Positions 1-5,887 of a stretch of 10,455 nucleotides of DNA are shown piece after piece. The notes beneath the pieces were generated by a model. The model had not been told where the DNA came from. It saw nothing but the letters and a program-made list of their open reading frames with translations, and did not search any database. The DNA is from RGIG3872 sp045660245. GTDB taxonomy: Bacteria; Bacillota; Clostridia; Christensenellales; UBA1242. Numbering within the stretch: the first letter of the stretch is position 1; each line of letters begins with the position of its first letter. Where the stretch lies: positions 1-10,455 of the forward strand of contig JAZRDJ010000065.1 in the NCBI GenBank assembly GCA_045660245.1, read 5' to 3'. The translations under genes were made by a program, and so were the position numbers.

Positions 1-47
1 TGGAACAACTCCTTGGCCCACAGAACGACATGGCTACGATCCGACTT
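1..47. other. Sequencing adapter remnant (MGI/DNBSEQ type) at contig end
   Basis: Read on the minus strand, positions 47 to 6 start AAGTCGGATCGTAGCCATGT and continue to GCCAAGGAGTTG. This matches the MGI/DNBSEQ read-2 adapter as I know it, with one mismatch in 42 (position 18, C where the adapter has T on the plus strand). In the adapter oligo the sample barcode adjoins this block, and positions 1-5 (tggaa) lie exactly there. The secY reading frame loses its family resemblance at precisely this junction: residue 90 is the last L of the conserved QLL, after which the family normally continues with a T/A/I-rich helix rather than KSDRSHVV. The identification rests on remembered adapter sequence; the junction is visible directly. 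It should be trimmed. Confidence 0.93.
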
Positions 48-317
48 CAAAAGTTGCACGATGATTGAAGCGTTGATATAAGGTGTTACACCAAGAGCAA
101 AGAAAGCACCGTTTGAAAGAGCACTACCGGTTACAGCATTCAAAAGTCCCAAAAGACTGTTTGTGTTTTCAGAGAAAACATCGCTATAAACCGCATAATC
201 AATGCCAGGGATTGGCAAATAGCATCCCAAACGATAAATCAAAAGAAGTAATACAGTGATTAAAATTTTCTTTCGTATATCTTTATTTTTAAAAGCGCTT
301 CCTATTGTCTTAAACAT
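48..317 (-). CDS. secY: Preprotein translocase subunit SecY, N-terminal fragment
   Basis: This is the start of the channel-forming subunit of the SecYEG translocon, which moves unfolded preproteins across, and membrane proteins into, the cytoplasmic membrane. Only the first 90 residues are present, against about 420-440 in the family. Visible are the MFKTIGSAFK start, the basic DIRKK stretch before transmembrane helix 1 (about residues 18-31), the conserved RLGCYLPIPGID turn, the plug region (about 55-75), and FALGVTPYINASIIVQLL leading into helix 2. The ATG at 317 overlaps the rplO stop as TAATG, so translation is probably coupled. Its place directly after rplO is the standard spc-operon position. 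The frame continues open to position 1, but positions 1-47 are adapter, so the truncation is an assembly artefact and not a broken gene. Confidence 0.95.
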
Positions 318-760
318 TATTCCACCTCTACACTACCACCAACTGCTGTGATTTTGTCAATAGCAGATTGTGTGAATTTTGCGGCTTTAACTGTCAAAGC
401 CTTTGTAAGAGTACCATTACCTAAAACTTTAAGACCATATGGCTCGATTTTAGAAATAACACCATTTGTTTTAAGCATGTTTGCAGTAACAACAGTACCA
501 GCCTCGAATTGTTCGAGAACACTAACATTGATAGTTGTGTATACTTTTCTGAAGTTATTTGTGAAACCACGCTTAGGAAGTTGACGGATAAGAGGCATTT
601 GTCCTCCTTCAAATCCAGGTCTAACACCACCGCCACTACGAGCGTTTTGTCCTTTATGACCTTTACCAGAAGTTTTACCTGTTCCTGAGCCAATACCACG
701 ACCGAGTCTTTTTACTGACTTTGTTGAATTTGCTGCAGGAGATAATTCGTGTAATTTCAT
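317..760 (-). CDS. rplO: 50S ribosomal protein L15
   Basis: L15 (uL15) is a late-assembly 50S protein whose extended N-terminus threads into 23S rRNA. The 147-residue length is normal for the family. The N-terminal half shows the diagnostic glycine/arginine-rich extension: MKLHELSPA, then RGIGSGTGKTSGKGHKGQ (residues 21-38), RSGGGVRPGFEGGQMPL and LPKRGF near residue 61. The globular C-terminal half carries the VLGNGTLTKALTVKAAKFT region. The start ATG at 760 has an AAGGAG site about 12 nt upstream, overlapping the rpmD stop. The stop TAA shares one base with the secY ATG, which suggests coupled translation of L15 and SecY. Confidence 0.98.
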   Translation of the reverse strand: MKLHELSPAANSTKSVKRLGRGIGSGTGKTSGKGHKGQNARSGGGVRPGFEGGQMPLIRQLPKRGFTNNFRKVYTTINVSVLEQFEAGTVVTANMLKTNGVISKIEPYGLKVLGNGTLTKALTVKAAKFTQSAIDKITAVGGSVEVE

Positions 761-776
761 AACCTATACCCTCTCC

Positions 777-1202
777 TTACTTAATTTCAGTTACTTCAAC
801 CAAATGCTTAACAACGAAGATCATTCCACGTGTTGCAGCGTTATCTGGTTTTACAACTGTTTGATTGATTTTGTTCAAGCCCAAAGCAGTAAGAGTCTTG
901 ATTTGTTTTTCAAGTCTACCACTCTTGCTCTTTACAAGTTTGATTTGAAGCATTGGACCTTTTGCTACTTTTTTTGCAGGTTCCGCTTTCACTTCAACAG
1001 GAGCAACTTCAGCCTTAACTTCTTCTACAACTGGCGCTTCTACTTTTGCTGCAGCCTTTGGAGCGGTTGCTTTCTTTGTAGTTGTAGCCTTTGTTGTTGA
1101 TTTAGTCGCTGTAGTTTTAGTTGAAGATGTAGAAGCCTTTGCTGTAGAAGTTGTCTTCTTTGCAGTTGTGGCTGTTTTTGTTGTTGTTTTTGTTTCTGCC
1201 AT
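777..1202 (-). CDS. rpmD: 50S ribosomal protein L30 with long low-complexity N-terminal extension
   Basis: The C-terminal 58 residues (84-141, MLQIKLVKSKSGR to VEVTEIK) are a complete L30 (uL30), a small surface protein of the 50S subunit, and are themselves the usual family length. They are preceded in frame by 83 extra residues: a T/K/A/S repeat-like stretch (1-50), then a V/E/A/P/K stretch (51-82). I place the start at the ATG at 1202 (MAETKTTTKT), which has AAGGAG 10 nt upstream. A TTG at 1208 would add two residues before this Met but lies only about 4 nt from the site. Internal initiation at Met84 (ATG at 953) would give a canonical L30, but only a weak AAGG precedes it, so the long form seems more likely. 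The gene sits between rpsE and rplO, as expected. Confidence 0.93.
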   Translation of the reverse strand: MAETKTTTKTATTAKKTTSTAKASTSSTKTTATKSTTKATTTKKATAPKAAAKVEAPVVEEVKAEVAPVEVKAEPAKKVAKGPMLQIKLVKSKSGRLEKQIKTLTALGLNKINQTVVKPDNAATRGMIFVVKHLVEVTEIK

Positions 1203-1216
1203 AATCAACTTTCTCC

Positions 1217-1837
1217 TTATCTAATTTCGTCTACAGATTTGCCACGAAGAGCAGCAATTCTTTCAGCGTTTCTAAGTTTTGTCAAGCCGTCAAATGCAGC
1301 CTTAACACAGTTTACTGGATTGTTTGATCCATAAAGTTTTGTTGTAATATCTCTCACTCCTGCAAGATCAACAACGTCACGAACAGCACCACCAGCGATA
1401 ACTCCGTTACCTTCTTTAGCAGGCATCATGTAAACTTTTGTTGTTTCAAACACACCAACAACTTCGTGTGGAATTGTTGTTCCGTGAAGATCAACAGTTA
1501 CAACGTGCTTTTTAGCATCGCTAGTAGCCTTTTCAATAGCAAGAGTTACTTCGGCTGCTTTTCCCATACCGATACCAATTCTGCCATTTCTGTCACCAAC
1601 AACTACAAGAGCGTTGAAACGCATCTTTCTTCCACCCTTAACAGTTTTAGAAATACGGTTTACTGTAACCATCTTCTTGTCGAAGCCATCGCTAGGTTTT
1701 TCATTTCTTGCTTGATTTCTCTTGAAACCTCTTGGCTTTCTGTTTTCTCTTTCAGTTTTTGCAGGTTTTTCTGCTACTGCTTCAGCAGCATTTTCAACAA
1801 CTTCTGCAACTTCTGTTACATTTTCAAGTTCTGCCAT
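1217..1837 (-). CDS. rpsE: 30S ribosomal protein S5 with N-terminal extension
   Basis: S5 (uS5) lies at the back of the 30S near the mRNA entry channel and affects decoding fidelity. The conserved part starts near residue 56 (MVTVNRISKTVKGGRKMRF), the double-stranded-RNA-binding-like S5 N-domain. The C-domain follows, with HEVVGVFETTKVYMMPA, EGNGVIAGGAVR and LAGVRDITTKLYGSNNP. The total of 206 residues compares with about 165 in common relatives, because about 40-50 residues precede the conserved core: an acidic/alanine stretch (1-24), then a basic R/K/N-rich stretch (25-48). The ATG at 1837 has AGGAGG 7 nt upstream, which supports the long form. The gene lies in the rplR-rpsE-rpmD order of the spc operon. 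Confidence 0.97.
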   Translation of the reverse strand: MAELENVTEVAEVVENAAEAVAEKPAKTERENRKPRGFKRNQARNEKPSDGFDKKMVTVNRISKTVKGGRKMRFNALVVVGDRNGRIGIGMGKAAEVTLAIEKATSDAKKHVVTVDLHGTTIPHEVVGVFETTKVYMMPAKEGNGVIAGGAVRDVVDLAGVRDITTKLYGSNNPVNCVKAAFDGLTKLRNAERIAALRGKSVDEIR

Positions 1838-1848
1838 TTTGATTCCTC

Positions 1849-2217
1849 CTAAAATTCAAGACCAGCTGATCTAGCACCTTCAGCAAGTTGTTCAACTCTT
1901 CCTGTGTAGATATATCCACCACGGTCAAACACGACTTTTTTGATTCCAAGGTTCATAGCACGCTTAGCAATTGCCTCACCTACTACAAATGCTTGTTCTT
2001 TTTTGTTTTTTCCAGCCAATGCTGTTGCAAGTTCTTTATCAAGAGAAGAAGCACTTGCAAGAGTTTTGCCGTTGCTATCGTCAATAATTTGTGCATAGAT
2101 ATTAACAGTTGAACGATATACATTCAATCTTGGTCTTTCGCTGTTACCAGAAAGAGTATATCTGATTCTATCATGTTTTGCTTTTCTTTCTTTGTTCTTA
2201 TTCGCTTTTACAAACAT
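1849..2217 (-). CDS. rplR: 50S ribosomal protein L18
   Basis: L18 (uL18) binds 5S rRNA together with L5 and docks the central protuberance onto the 50S subunit. The 122 residues are the usual length. Conserved segments are the basic N-terminus (KANKNKERKAKHDRIR), RPRLNVYRSTVNIYAQIIDD, GKTLASASSLD, VGEAIAKRA and the C-terminal FDRGGYIYTGRVEQLAEGAR followed by GLEF. The ATG at 2217 has AAGGAG 7 nt upstream. It ends in TAG, 11 nt before the rpsE start, between rplF and rpsE as in other Firmicutes. Confidence 0.98.
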   Translation of the reverse strand: MFVKANKNKERKAKHDRIRYTLSGNSERPRLNVYRSTVNIYAQIIDDSNGKTLASASSLDKELATALAGKNKKEQAFVVGEAIAKRAMNLGIKKVVFDRGGYIYTGRVEQLAEGARSAGLEF

Positions 2218-2228
2218 ATCTTTGCTCC

Positions 2229-2789
2229 TTATTTCTTCTTAGCGCCTTTCTTAATTTCTTTCATGCGTACAGTTTCATTTGTATAATGAATTCCATATCC
2301 ATGATAAGGCTCGACTGGCTTAACGGCTTTAATGTCAGCAGCGAACTGACCAACTTTTTCTTTGCTGATACCACTTACAACAAGTTCAGTGATTGATGGA
2401 CAAGTAGCAGAAAGACCTTCTGGGATATCCATGTTTACAGGATGAGAGAAACCAATGTTCATCACAATCTTGTCACCCTTAACTTCTACTTTATAACCGA
2501 CACCACTAATTGTAAGAGATTTTGAGTATCCTTCAGTAACACCCTTCACCATTCCAGCAACCAACGCTCTGTAAAGACCGTGTTTTGCTTTTACTGATGC
2601 TTCTTCAGAAGAACGAACAAGTACTACTGTAGTTTTTCCTTCATTTTCCTCTTTTGTAAGAGAAATGCTTGGATCCATGTATTGTCTAAGTGATCCTTTT
2701 GGACCATTAACCACTACATAGTTATCAACTGTTACATCAACAGTTACATTTGCAGGAAGTGCAATAGGAAGTCTACCAACACGACTCAT
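2229..2789 (-). CDS. rplF: 50S ribosomal protein L6
   Basis: L6 (uL6) lies near the factor-binding site at the base of the L7/L12 stalk and contacts the sarcin-ricin region. The sequence shows the duplicated L6 fold: the N-terminal repeat starts with MSRVGRLPIALP and VVNGPKGSL, and the C-terminal repeat carries the family signature around VEPYHGYGIHYTNETVRMKE. The 186 residues are slightly longer than the usual 178-180, mostly through a basic KKGAKKK tail. The ATG at 2789 is preceded by GGAGG at 6 nt. The upstream neighbour is rpsH (10-nt gap) and the downstream neighbour is rplR (11-nt gap). Confidence 0.98.
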   Translation of the reverse strand: MSRVGRLPIALPANVTVDVTVDNYVVVNGPKGSLRQYMDPSISLTKEENEGKTTVVLVRSSEEASVKAKHGLYRALVAGMVKGVTEGYSKSLTISGVGYKVEVKGDKIVMNIGFSHPVNMDIPEGLSATCPSITELVVSGISKEKVGQFAADIKAVKPVEPYHGYGIHYTNETVRMKEIKKGAKKK

Positions 2790-2799
2790 ATACTACCTC

Positions 2800-3195
2800 C
2801 TACCAGATATAGGCGAGCACTTCGCCGCCAATTCCGAGTTTTCTAGCATTTTTATCTGTCATTACACCTTTTGATGTTGACACAATGGCAATGCCGAGAC
2901 CACCAAGAACCTTTGGGAGTTCTTCACTAGCAGCATAAATTCTAAGACCAGGCTTAGAGATTCTTTTAAGACCAGTGATAACTTTTTCACCCTTTGGACC
3001 ATATTTTAATTTGATAACAAGGTTAGAAAATGCACCATCTTGAACTTCTTCAGCAGAAGCGATATAACCTTCTTCTACAAGAATGTTAGCGATTGCTTTT
3101 TTCATCTTAGAATTTTCAAGAGTAACAGTATCTTTTTTTACTACTTGAGCATTTCTAATTCTTGTGAGCATATCTGCAATTGGATCTGTTGTCAT
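2800..3195 (-). CDS. rpsH: 30S ribosomal protein S8
   Basis: S8 (uS8) is a primary 16S rRNA binder of the 30S platform; in E. coli it is also the translational repressor of the spc operon. The 131 residues match the family. Seen are the start MTTDPIADMLTRIRNA, the RNA-contacting RISKPGLRIYA and the C-terminal signature GLGIAIVSTSKGVMTD followed by LGGEVLAYIW-like residues (LGIGGEVLAYIW). TAAGGAGGT precedes the ATG at 3195. No obvious S8-binding mimic was identified upstream of rplE here, so autoregulation of the E. coli type cannot be claimed. Confidence 0.98.
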   Translation of the reverse strand: MTTDPIADMLTRIRNAQVVKKDTVTLENSKMKKAIANILVEEGYIASAEEVQDGAFSNLVIKLKYGPKGEKVITGLKRISKPGLRIYAASEELPKVLGGLGIAIVSTSKGVMTDKNARKLGIGGEVLAYIW

Positions 3196-3209
3196 TTTAT
3201 ATTACCTCC

Positions 3210-3395
3210 TTACCAACTTGACTTCTTCACGCCAGGGATTTGTCCCTTGTATGCTAAATCTCTAAAGCAGATTCTGCAAATACCATACTTACGAAGAACG
3301 GCATGTGGTCTTCCGCAAATAGAACATCTAGTATATTCACGTGTAGAAAATTTTTGTTCTTTTTGTTGTTTGTTAATCATTGATTTTTTTGCCAT
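3210..3395 (-). CDS. rpsN: 30S ribosomal protein S14, zinc-binding type (S14Z)
   Basis: S14 (uS14) sits in the 30S head near S3 and S10. This is the short, zinc-binding form: 61 residues with C24-S-I-C27 and C40-R-I-C43 as a four-cysteine metal site, the typical YTRCSICGRPHAVLRKYGIC core, and the LAYKGQIPGVKKSSW end. The terminal tryptophan is TGG, followed by TAA. The short type in the spc operon is the usual arrangement in Gram-positive bacteria; the long zinc-independent paralogue, where present, is encoded elsewhere. AGGAGG precedes the ATG at 3395. Confidence 0.98.
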   Translation of the reverse strand: MAKKSMINKQQKEQKFSTREYTRCSICGRPHAVLRKYGICRICFRDLAYKGQIPGVKKSSW

Positions 3396-3417
3396 CTTAA
3401 TTCTCCTCCTTCATGGA

Positions 3418-3957
3418 TTACGCCTTGAATGGCATGCCAAGATATCTGAGCAACGCACGTGCTTCGTCATCAGACTTAGCAGTTGTTACGAAACTGATAT
3501 CAAAGCCCCTGATTTTTTCGATTTTATCATAGATAATTTCAGGGAAAATAAGTTGTTCACGTACTCCATAAGAGTAGTTTCCGCGACCATCGAAACTCTT
3601 GTCATTAACGCCTCTGAAGTCACGAACTCTTGGAAGAGCGATAGAAACGAATTTGTCGAAGAATTCGAACATTCTTGTTCCACGAAGTGTAACCTTTGCT
3701 CCAATCTTCATTCCTTCACGAACTTTGAAGTTCGCTACAGACTTCTTCGCTTTTGTTACCACTGGCTTTTGACCAGCAATAAGTCCAAGTTCTTCAACAG
3801 CCAAGTTGAATGACTTGCTGTTATCTTTCACATCACCAAGTCCCATATTAAGAACAATCTTCTCAAGACGAGGAACTTCATTAATGTTCTTGTATGCAAA
3901 TTCTTTTTGAAGAGCAGGAACAACTTCTTTCAAATATTTTTCTTTAATTCTATTCAT
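3418..3957 (-). CDS. rplE: 50S ribosomal protein L5
   Basis: L5 (uL5) binds 5S rRNA in the central protuberance and contacts P-site tRNA and the S13 bridge. The 179 residues are exactly the common length. Landmarks are RIKEKYLKEVVPAL at the start, the signature around VPRLEKIVLNMGLGD, AGQKPVVTKAKKSVANFKVREG, the thumb region VTLRGTRMFEFFDKFVSIALPRVRDFRG, and SFVTTAKSDDEARALLRYLGMPF at the end. An AAAGGAGGAG site precedes the ATG at 3957. The genes on either side, rplX and rpsN, are in canonical order. Confidence 0.98.
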   Translation of the reverse strand: MNRIKEKYLKEVVPALQKEFAYKNINEVPRLEKIVLNMGLGDVKDNSKSFNLAVEELGLIAGQKPVVTKAKKSVANFKVREGMKIGAKVTLRGTRMFEFFDKFVSIALPRVRDFRGVNDKSFDGRGNYSYGVREQLIFPEIIYDKIEKIRGFDISFVTTAKSDDEARALLRYLGMPFKA

Positions 3958-3975
3958 AGTTATTTACTCCTCCTT

Positions 3976-4491
3976 TTACACACCACGTTGAGCTTTTCTT
4001 GCTGTTGTGGTTTTTGTAGATTTTGCACTTGTTGTAGTAGCCTTAACACTCTTTACAACTTTTGTTTTCTTTTCAGAAGTTTCTGCTTTTTCAGCAGTTG
4101 TAGCCTTTGCTTTTTCTACTTTTTCTTCAGTAGATTTTGCAGCAGCCTTTTTTGTTGTTTTCTTTTCTTGCTTTGCAGCCTCAAGAGTAGCACCGCATTT
4201 GCAAACACGAACACTCTTTCCTTCTACTGTAGCATGTTTAACCCTTGTTGGTTTCCCGCAAGTTGGGCAAAGGATCATAACGTTAGAAACATCAATAGAT
4301 CCTTCTTTCTTCACGATTTGACTCTTTTCTTGAGCCTTTCTTGCTTTTTGATGTTTTGAAACAATGTTCACACCTTCAACAACAATTCTGTTTGTCTTTG
4401 TGTTGATTGAAAGAACTTTACCTTGTTTGCCAGCATCTTTTCCTGTGATAACTACGACAACGTCGCCAGTTTTTACGTTACATTTTGTCAT
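3976..4491 (-). CDS. rplX: 50S ribosomal protein L24 with long basic C-terminal tail
   Basis: L24 (uL24) is an early 50S assembly initiator near the exit of the peptide tunnel. The KOW domain is at residues 6-42 (VKTGDVVVVITGKDAGKQGKV, then NRIVVEGVN), followed by KKEGSIDVSNVM. Residues 75-99 carry cysteines in a zinc-ribbon-like pattern (C75-P-T-C78 and C97-K-C99, around KPTRVKHATVEGKSVRV). Many bacteria have two CxxC pairs here; this one has CxC in the second. The protein is 171 residues against about 100-115, because a K/T/A/S/E-rich low-complexity tail of roughly 65 residues follows position 106. The tail resembles the L30 extension in composition. AGGAGG precedes the ATG at 4491. Confidence 0.96.
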   Translation of the reverse strand: MTKCNVKTGDVVVVITGKDAGKQGKVLSINTKTNRIVVEGVNIVSKHQKARKAQEKSQIVKKEGSIDVSNVMILCPTCGKPTRVKHATVEGKSVRVCKCGATLEAAKQEKKTTKKAAAKSTEEKVEKAKATTAEKAETSEKKTKVVKSVKATTTSAKSTKTTTARKAQRGV

Positions 4492-4505
4492 CTTCTCTTC
4501 TCCTC

Positions 4506-4874
4506 CTAAATTACTTCAGGCGCAAGTGAGATAATTTTCATGTAATCTTTATCACGAAGCTCACGCGCGATAGGTCCAAATATACGAGTACCTTTAGGTT
4601 GTTTTTGGTTATCGATAATAACGGCTGCATTGTCATCAAATTTGATATGACTTCCATCAGCTCTACGAATACCTTTGTGAGAACGAACAATAACGGCTCT
4701 CACAACATCGCCTTTCTTTACTGATCCACCAGGAATAGCAGACTTTACAGAAGCAATAATAACATCACCAATGTTACCACTTCTTCTAAAAGAACCGCCA
4801 AGAACACGAATACACATGATTTCCTTAGCACCTGTATTATCAGCAACTTTTAAACGGGTTTGTGGTTGTATCAT
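4506..4874 (-). CDS. rplN: 50S ribosomal protein L14
   Basis: L14 (uL14) lies on the subunit interface and forms bridges to 16S rRNA. It is one of the most conserved bacterial ribosomal proteins, and the 122 residues are the exact usual length. Seen are MIQPQTRLKVADNTGAKEIM, IRVLGGSFRRSGNIGDVI, the signature KKGDVVRAVIVRSHKGIRR, DGSHIKFDDNAAVII, and the end PIARELRDKDYMKIISLAPEVI. An AAGGAG site precedes the ATG at 4874. It follows rpsQ, as in all S10-spc clusters. Confidence 0.99.
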   Translation of the reverse strand: MIQPQTRLKVADNTGAKEIMCIRVLGGSFRRSGNIGDVIIASVKSAIPGGSVKKGDVVRAVIVRSHKGIRRADGSHIKFDDNAAVIIDNQKQPKGTRIFGPIARELRDKDYMKIISLAPEVI

Positions 4875-4895
4875 AATATTTCTCCTTGTTCCTCG

Positions 4896-5162
4896 TTATT
4901 TAACCTTTTCGACTATTCTTACCAAACGCCATCTCTTGTCTTTGCTAAGAGGGCGAGTTTCAGCAATTTCAACAGTATCGCCAATGTCGCAGATATTCTC
5001 TTCGTCATGTGCTTTCAAAACTGTTGTCTTGTTGAGTGTTTTACCGTAAATTGGGTGTTTAACCTTTGTGTGGATTTCAACAACAATTGTCTTGTCCATT
5101 TTGTTAGATGAAACAATACCAATACGGGTTTTTCTTTCATTTCTAATTTCTACATTTGCCAT
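4896..5162 (-). CDS. rpsQ: 30S ribosomal protein S17
   Basis: S17 (uS17) is an OB-fold primary 16S rRNA binder of the 30S body. The 88 residues fit the family. Signature regions are RKTRIGIVSSNKMDKTIVVEI at the N-terminus, KHPIYGKTLNKTTVLKAHDE in the middle, and the GDTVEIAETRPLSKDKRWRL block near the C-terminus. The ATG at 5162 has a GAGGTG site close upstream that lies just past the rpmC stop (TAG), giving a 9-nt gap between the two genes. Confidence 0.98.
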   Translation of the reverse strand: MANVEIRNERKTRIGIVSSNKMDKTIVVEIHTKVKHPIYGKTLNKTTVLKAHDEENICDIGDTVEIAETRPLSKDKRWRLVRIVEKVK

Positions 5163-5171
5163 AATTCACCT

Positions 5172-5423
5172 CTAACCTTGCTTTGCCTTTTTTATTGTTT
5201 TCTTTGCAATTGGGGCAGGAGCGGTTTTTGCAATATTTAATTCTCTTTCTCTGAGGATTGTCTTTACTTTTGCAATATCTCTCTTGCAGTTACGAAGAGC
5301 GAGTGGATTTGTAAGACTTCCTGTTGTGTGAGAAAAACGAAGGTTAAATAGTTCAGCTTTAAGGTTATTAAGCTTTTCTTGAAGTTCAGCAGTTGTCATT
5401 GATACAAATTCAGCAGTTCTCAT
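5172..5423 (-). CDS. rpmC: 50S ribosomal protein L29
   Basis: L29 (uL29) is a small two-helix protein beside the peptide exit tunnel, next to L23, where signal recognition particle and trigger factor dock. Seen are MTTAELQEKLNNLKAELFNLRF (residues 9-30), the turn TGSLTNPLALRNCKRDIA, and KVKTILRERE to residue 61. At 83 residues it exceeds the usual 65-70 through a short A/P/K-rich tail (about 64-83). CAAGGAGGAT lies upstream of the ATG at 5423, between the rplP stop and this start. Confidence 0.97.
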   Translation of the reverse strand: MRTAEFVSMTTAELQEKLNNLKAELFNLRFSHTTGSLTNPLALRNCKRDIAKVKTILRERELNIAKTAPAPIAKKTIKKAKQG

Positions 5424-5425
5424 TA

Positions 5426-5887
5426 CTATTTATCCTCCTTGTTTGATTTTGCTTCCAAAGTAGCAGTTCCATAAGGCTCTTCACCCTTTCTTGCAAGTTT
5501 AACTTTGCAAGGAAGTTTGTGTGATGCGAGTCTAAGTGCTTCCATAGCAACATCTTCTTTGATGCCACCAATTTCAAACATAACTCTACCTGGTTTTACC
5601 ACAGCAACCCAATATTCAGGAGCACCTTTACCAGAACCCATTCGAGTTTCTGCAGGTTTCTTTGAAACAGGTTTGTGTGGGAAAATGTTGATCCAAACTT
5701 GACCACCACGTTTTGTATAACGAGTCATGGCAATACGAGCAGCCTCAATTTGGTTTGATGTGATCCAACATGGTTCCATGGCAACAATACCAAATTCACC
5801 ATGACAGATGTTGTTTCCACGAGTAGCAACACCAGTCATACGACCTCTTTGTTGCTTTCTTCTCTTAACTCTCTTAGGCATTAACAT
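5426..5887 (-). CDS. rplP: 50S ribosomal protein L16
   Basis: L16 (uL16) organises the A-site and elongation-factor side of the 50S and is added late in assembly. Seen are the MLMPKRVKRRKQQRGRM start, WITSNQIEAARIAMTRYTKRGG, VWINIFPHKPVSKKPAETRMGSGKG and EYWVAVVKPGRVMFEI, with a C-terminal AMEALRLASHKLP. The 153 residues are slightly above the usual 138-146 through a charged tail. The ATG at 5887 is chosen because GGAGG lies 8 nt upstream and MLMPKRV is the usual family start. As a result the gene overlaps rpsC by 14 nt, in a different frame, with its ribosome binding site inside rpsC. Confidence 0.98.
   Translation of the reverse strand: MLMPKRVKRRKQQRGRMTGVATRGNNICHGEFGIVAMEPCWITSNQIEAARIAMTRYTKRGGQVWINIFPHKPVSKKPAETRMGSGKGAPEYWVAVVKPGRVMFEIGGIKEDVAMEALRLASHKLPCKVKLARKGEEPYGTATLEAKSNKEDK

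Noticed and set aside
1..47. Novel SecY sequence variant after QLL
   Set aside because: The divergent residues are the translation of adapter sequence, not a biological variant.
3040..3813. Long plus-strand open frame of 257 codons opposite rpsH, rpsN and rplE
   Set aside because: It is the antisense of three certain genes, cysteine/phenylalanine-rich without domain resemblance, and it spans their intergenic gaps without its own ribosome binding site.
3907..4359. Plus-strand open frame rich in F, C and S opposite rplX
   Set aside because: It is the mirror of the low-complexity K/T/A tail of L24; such tails read backwards as F/C/S-rich frames.
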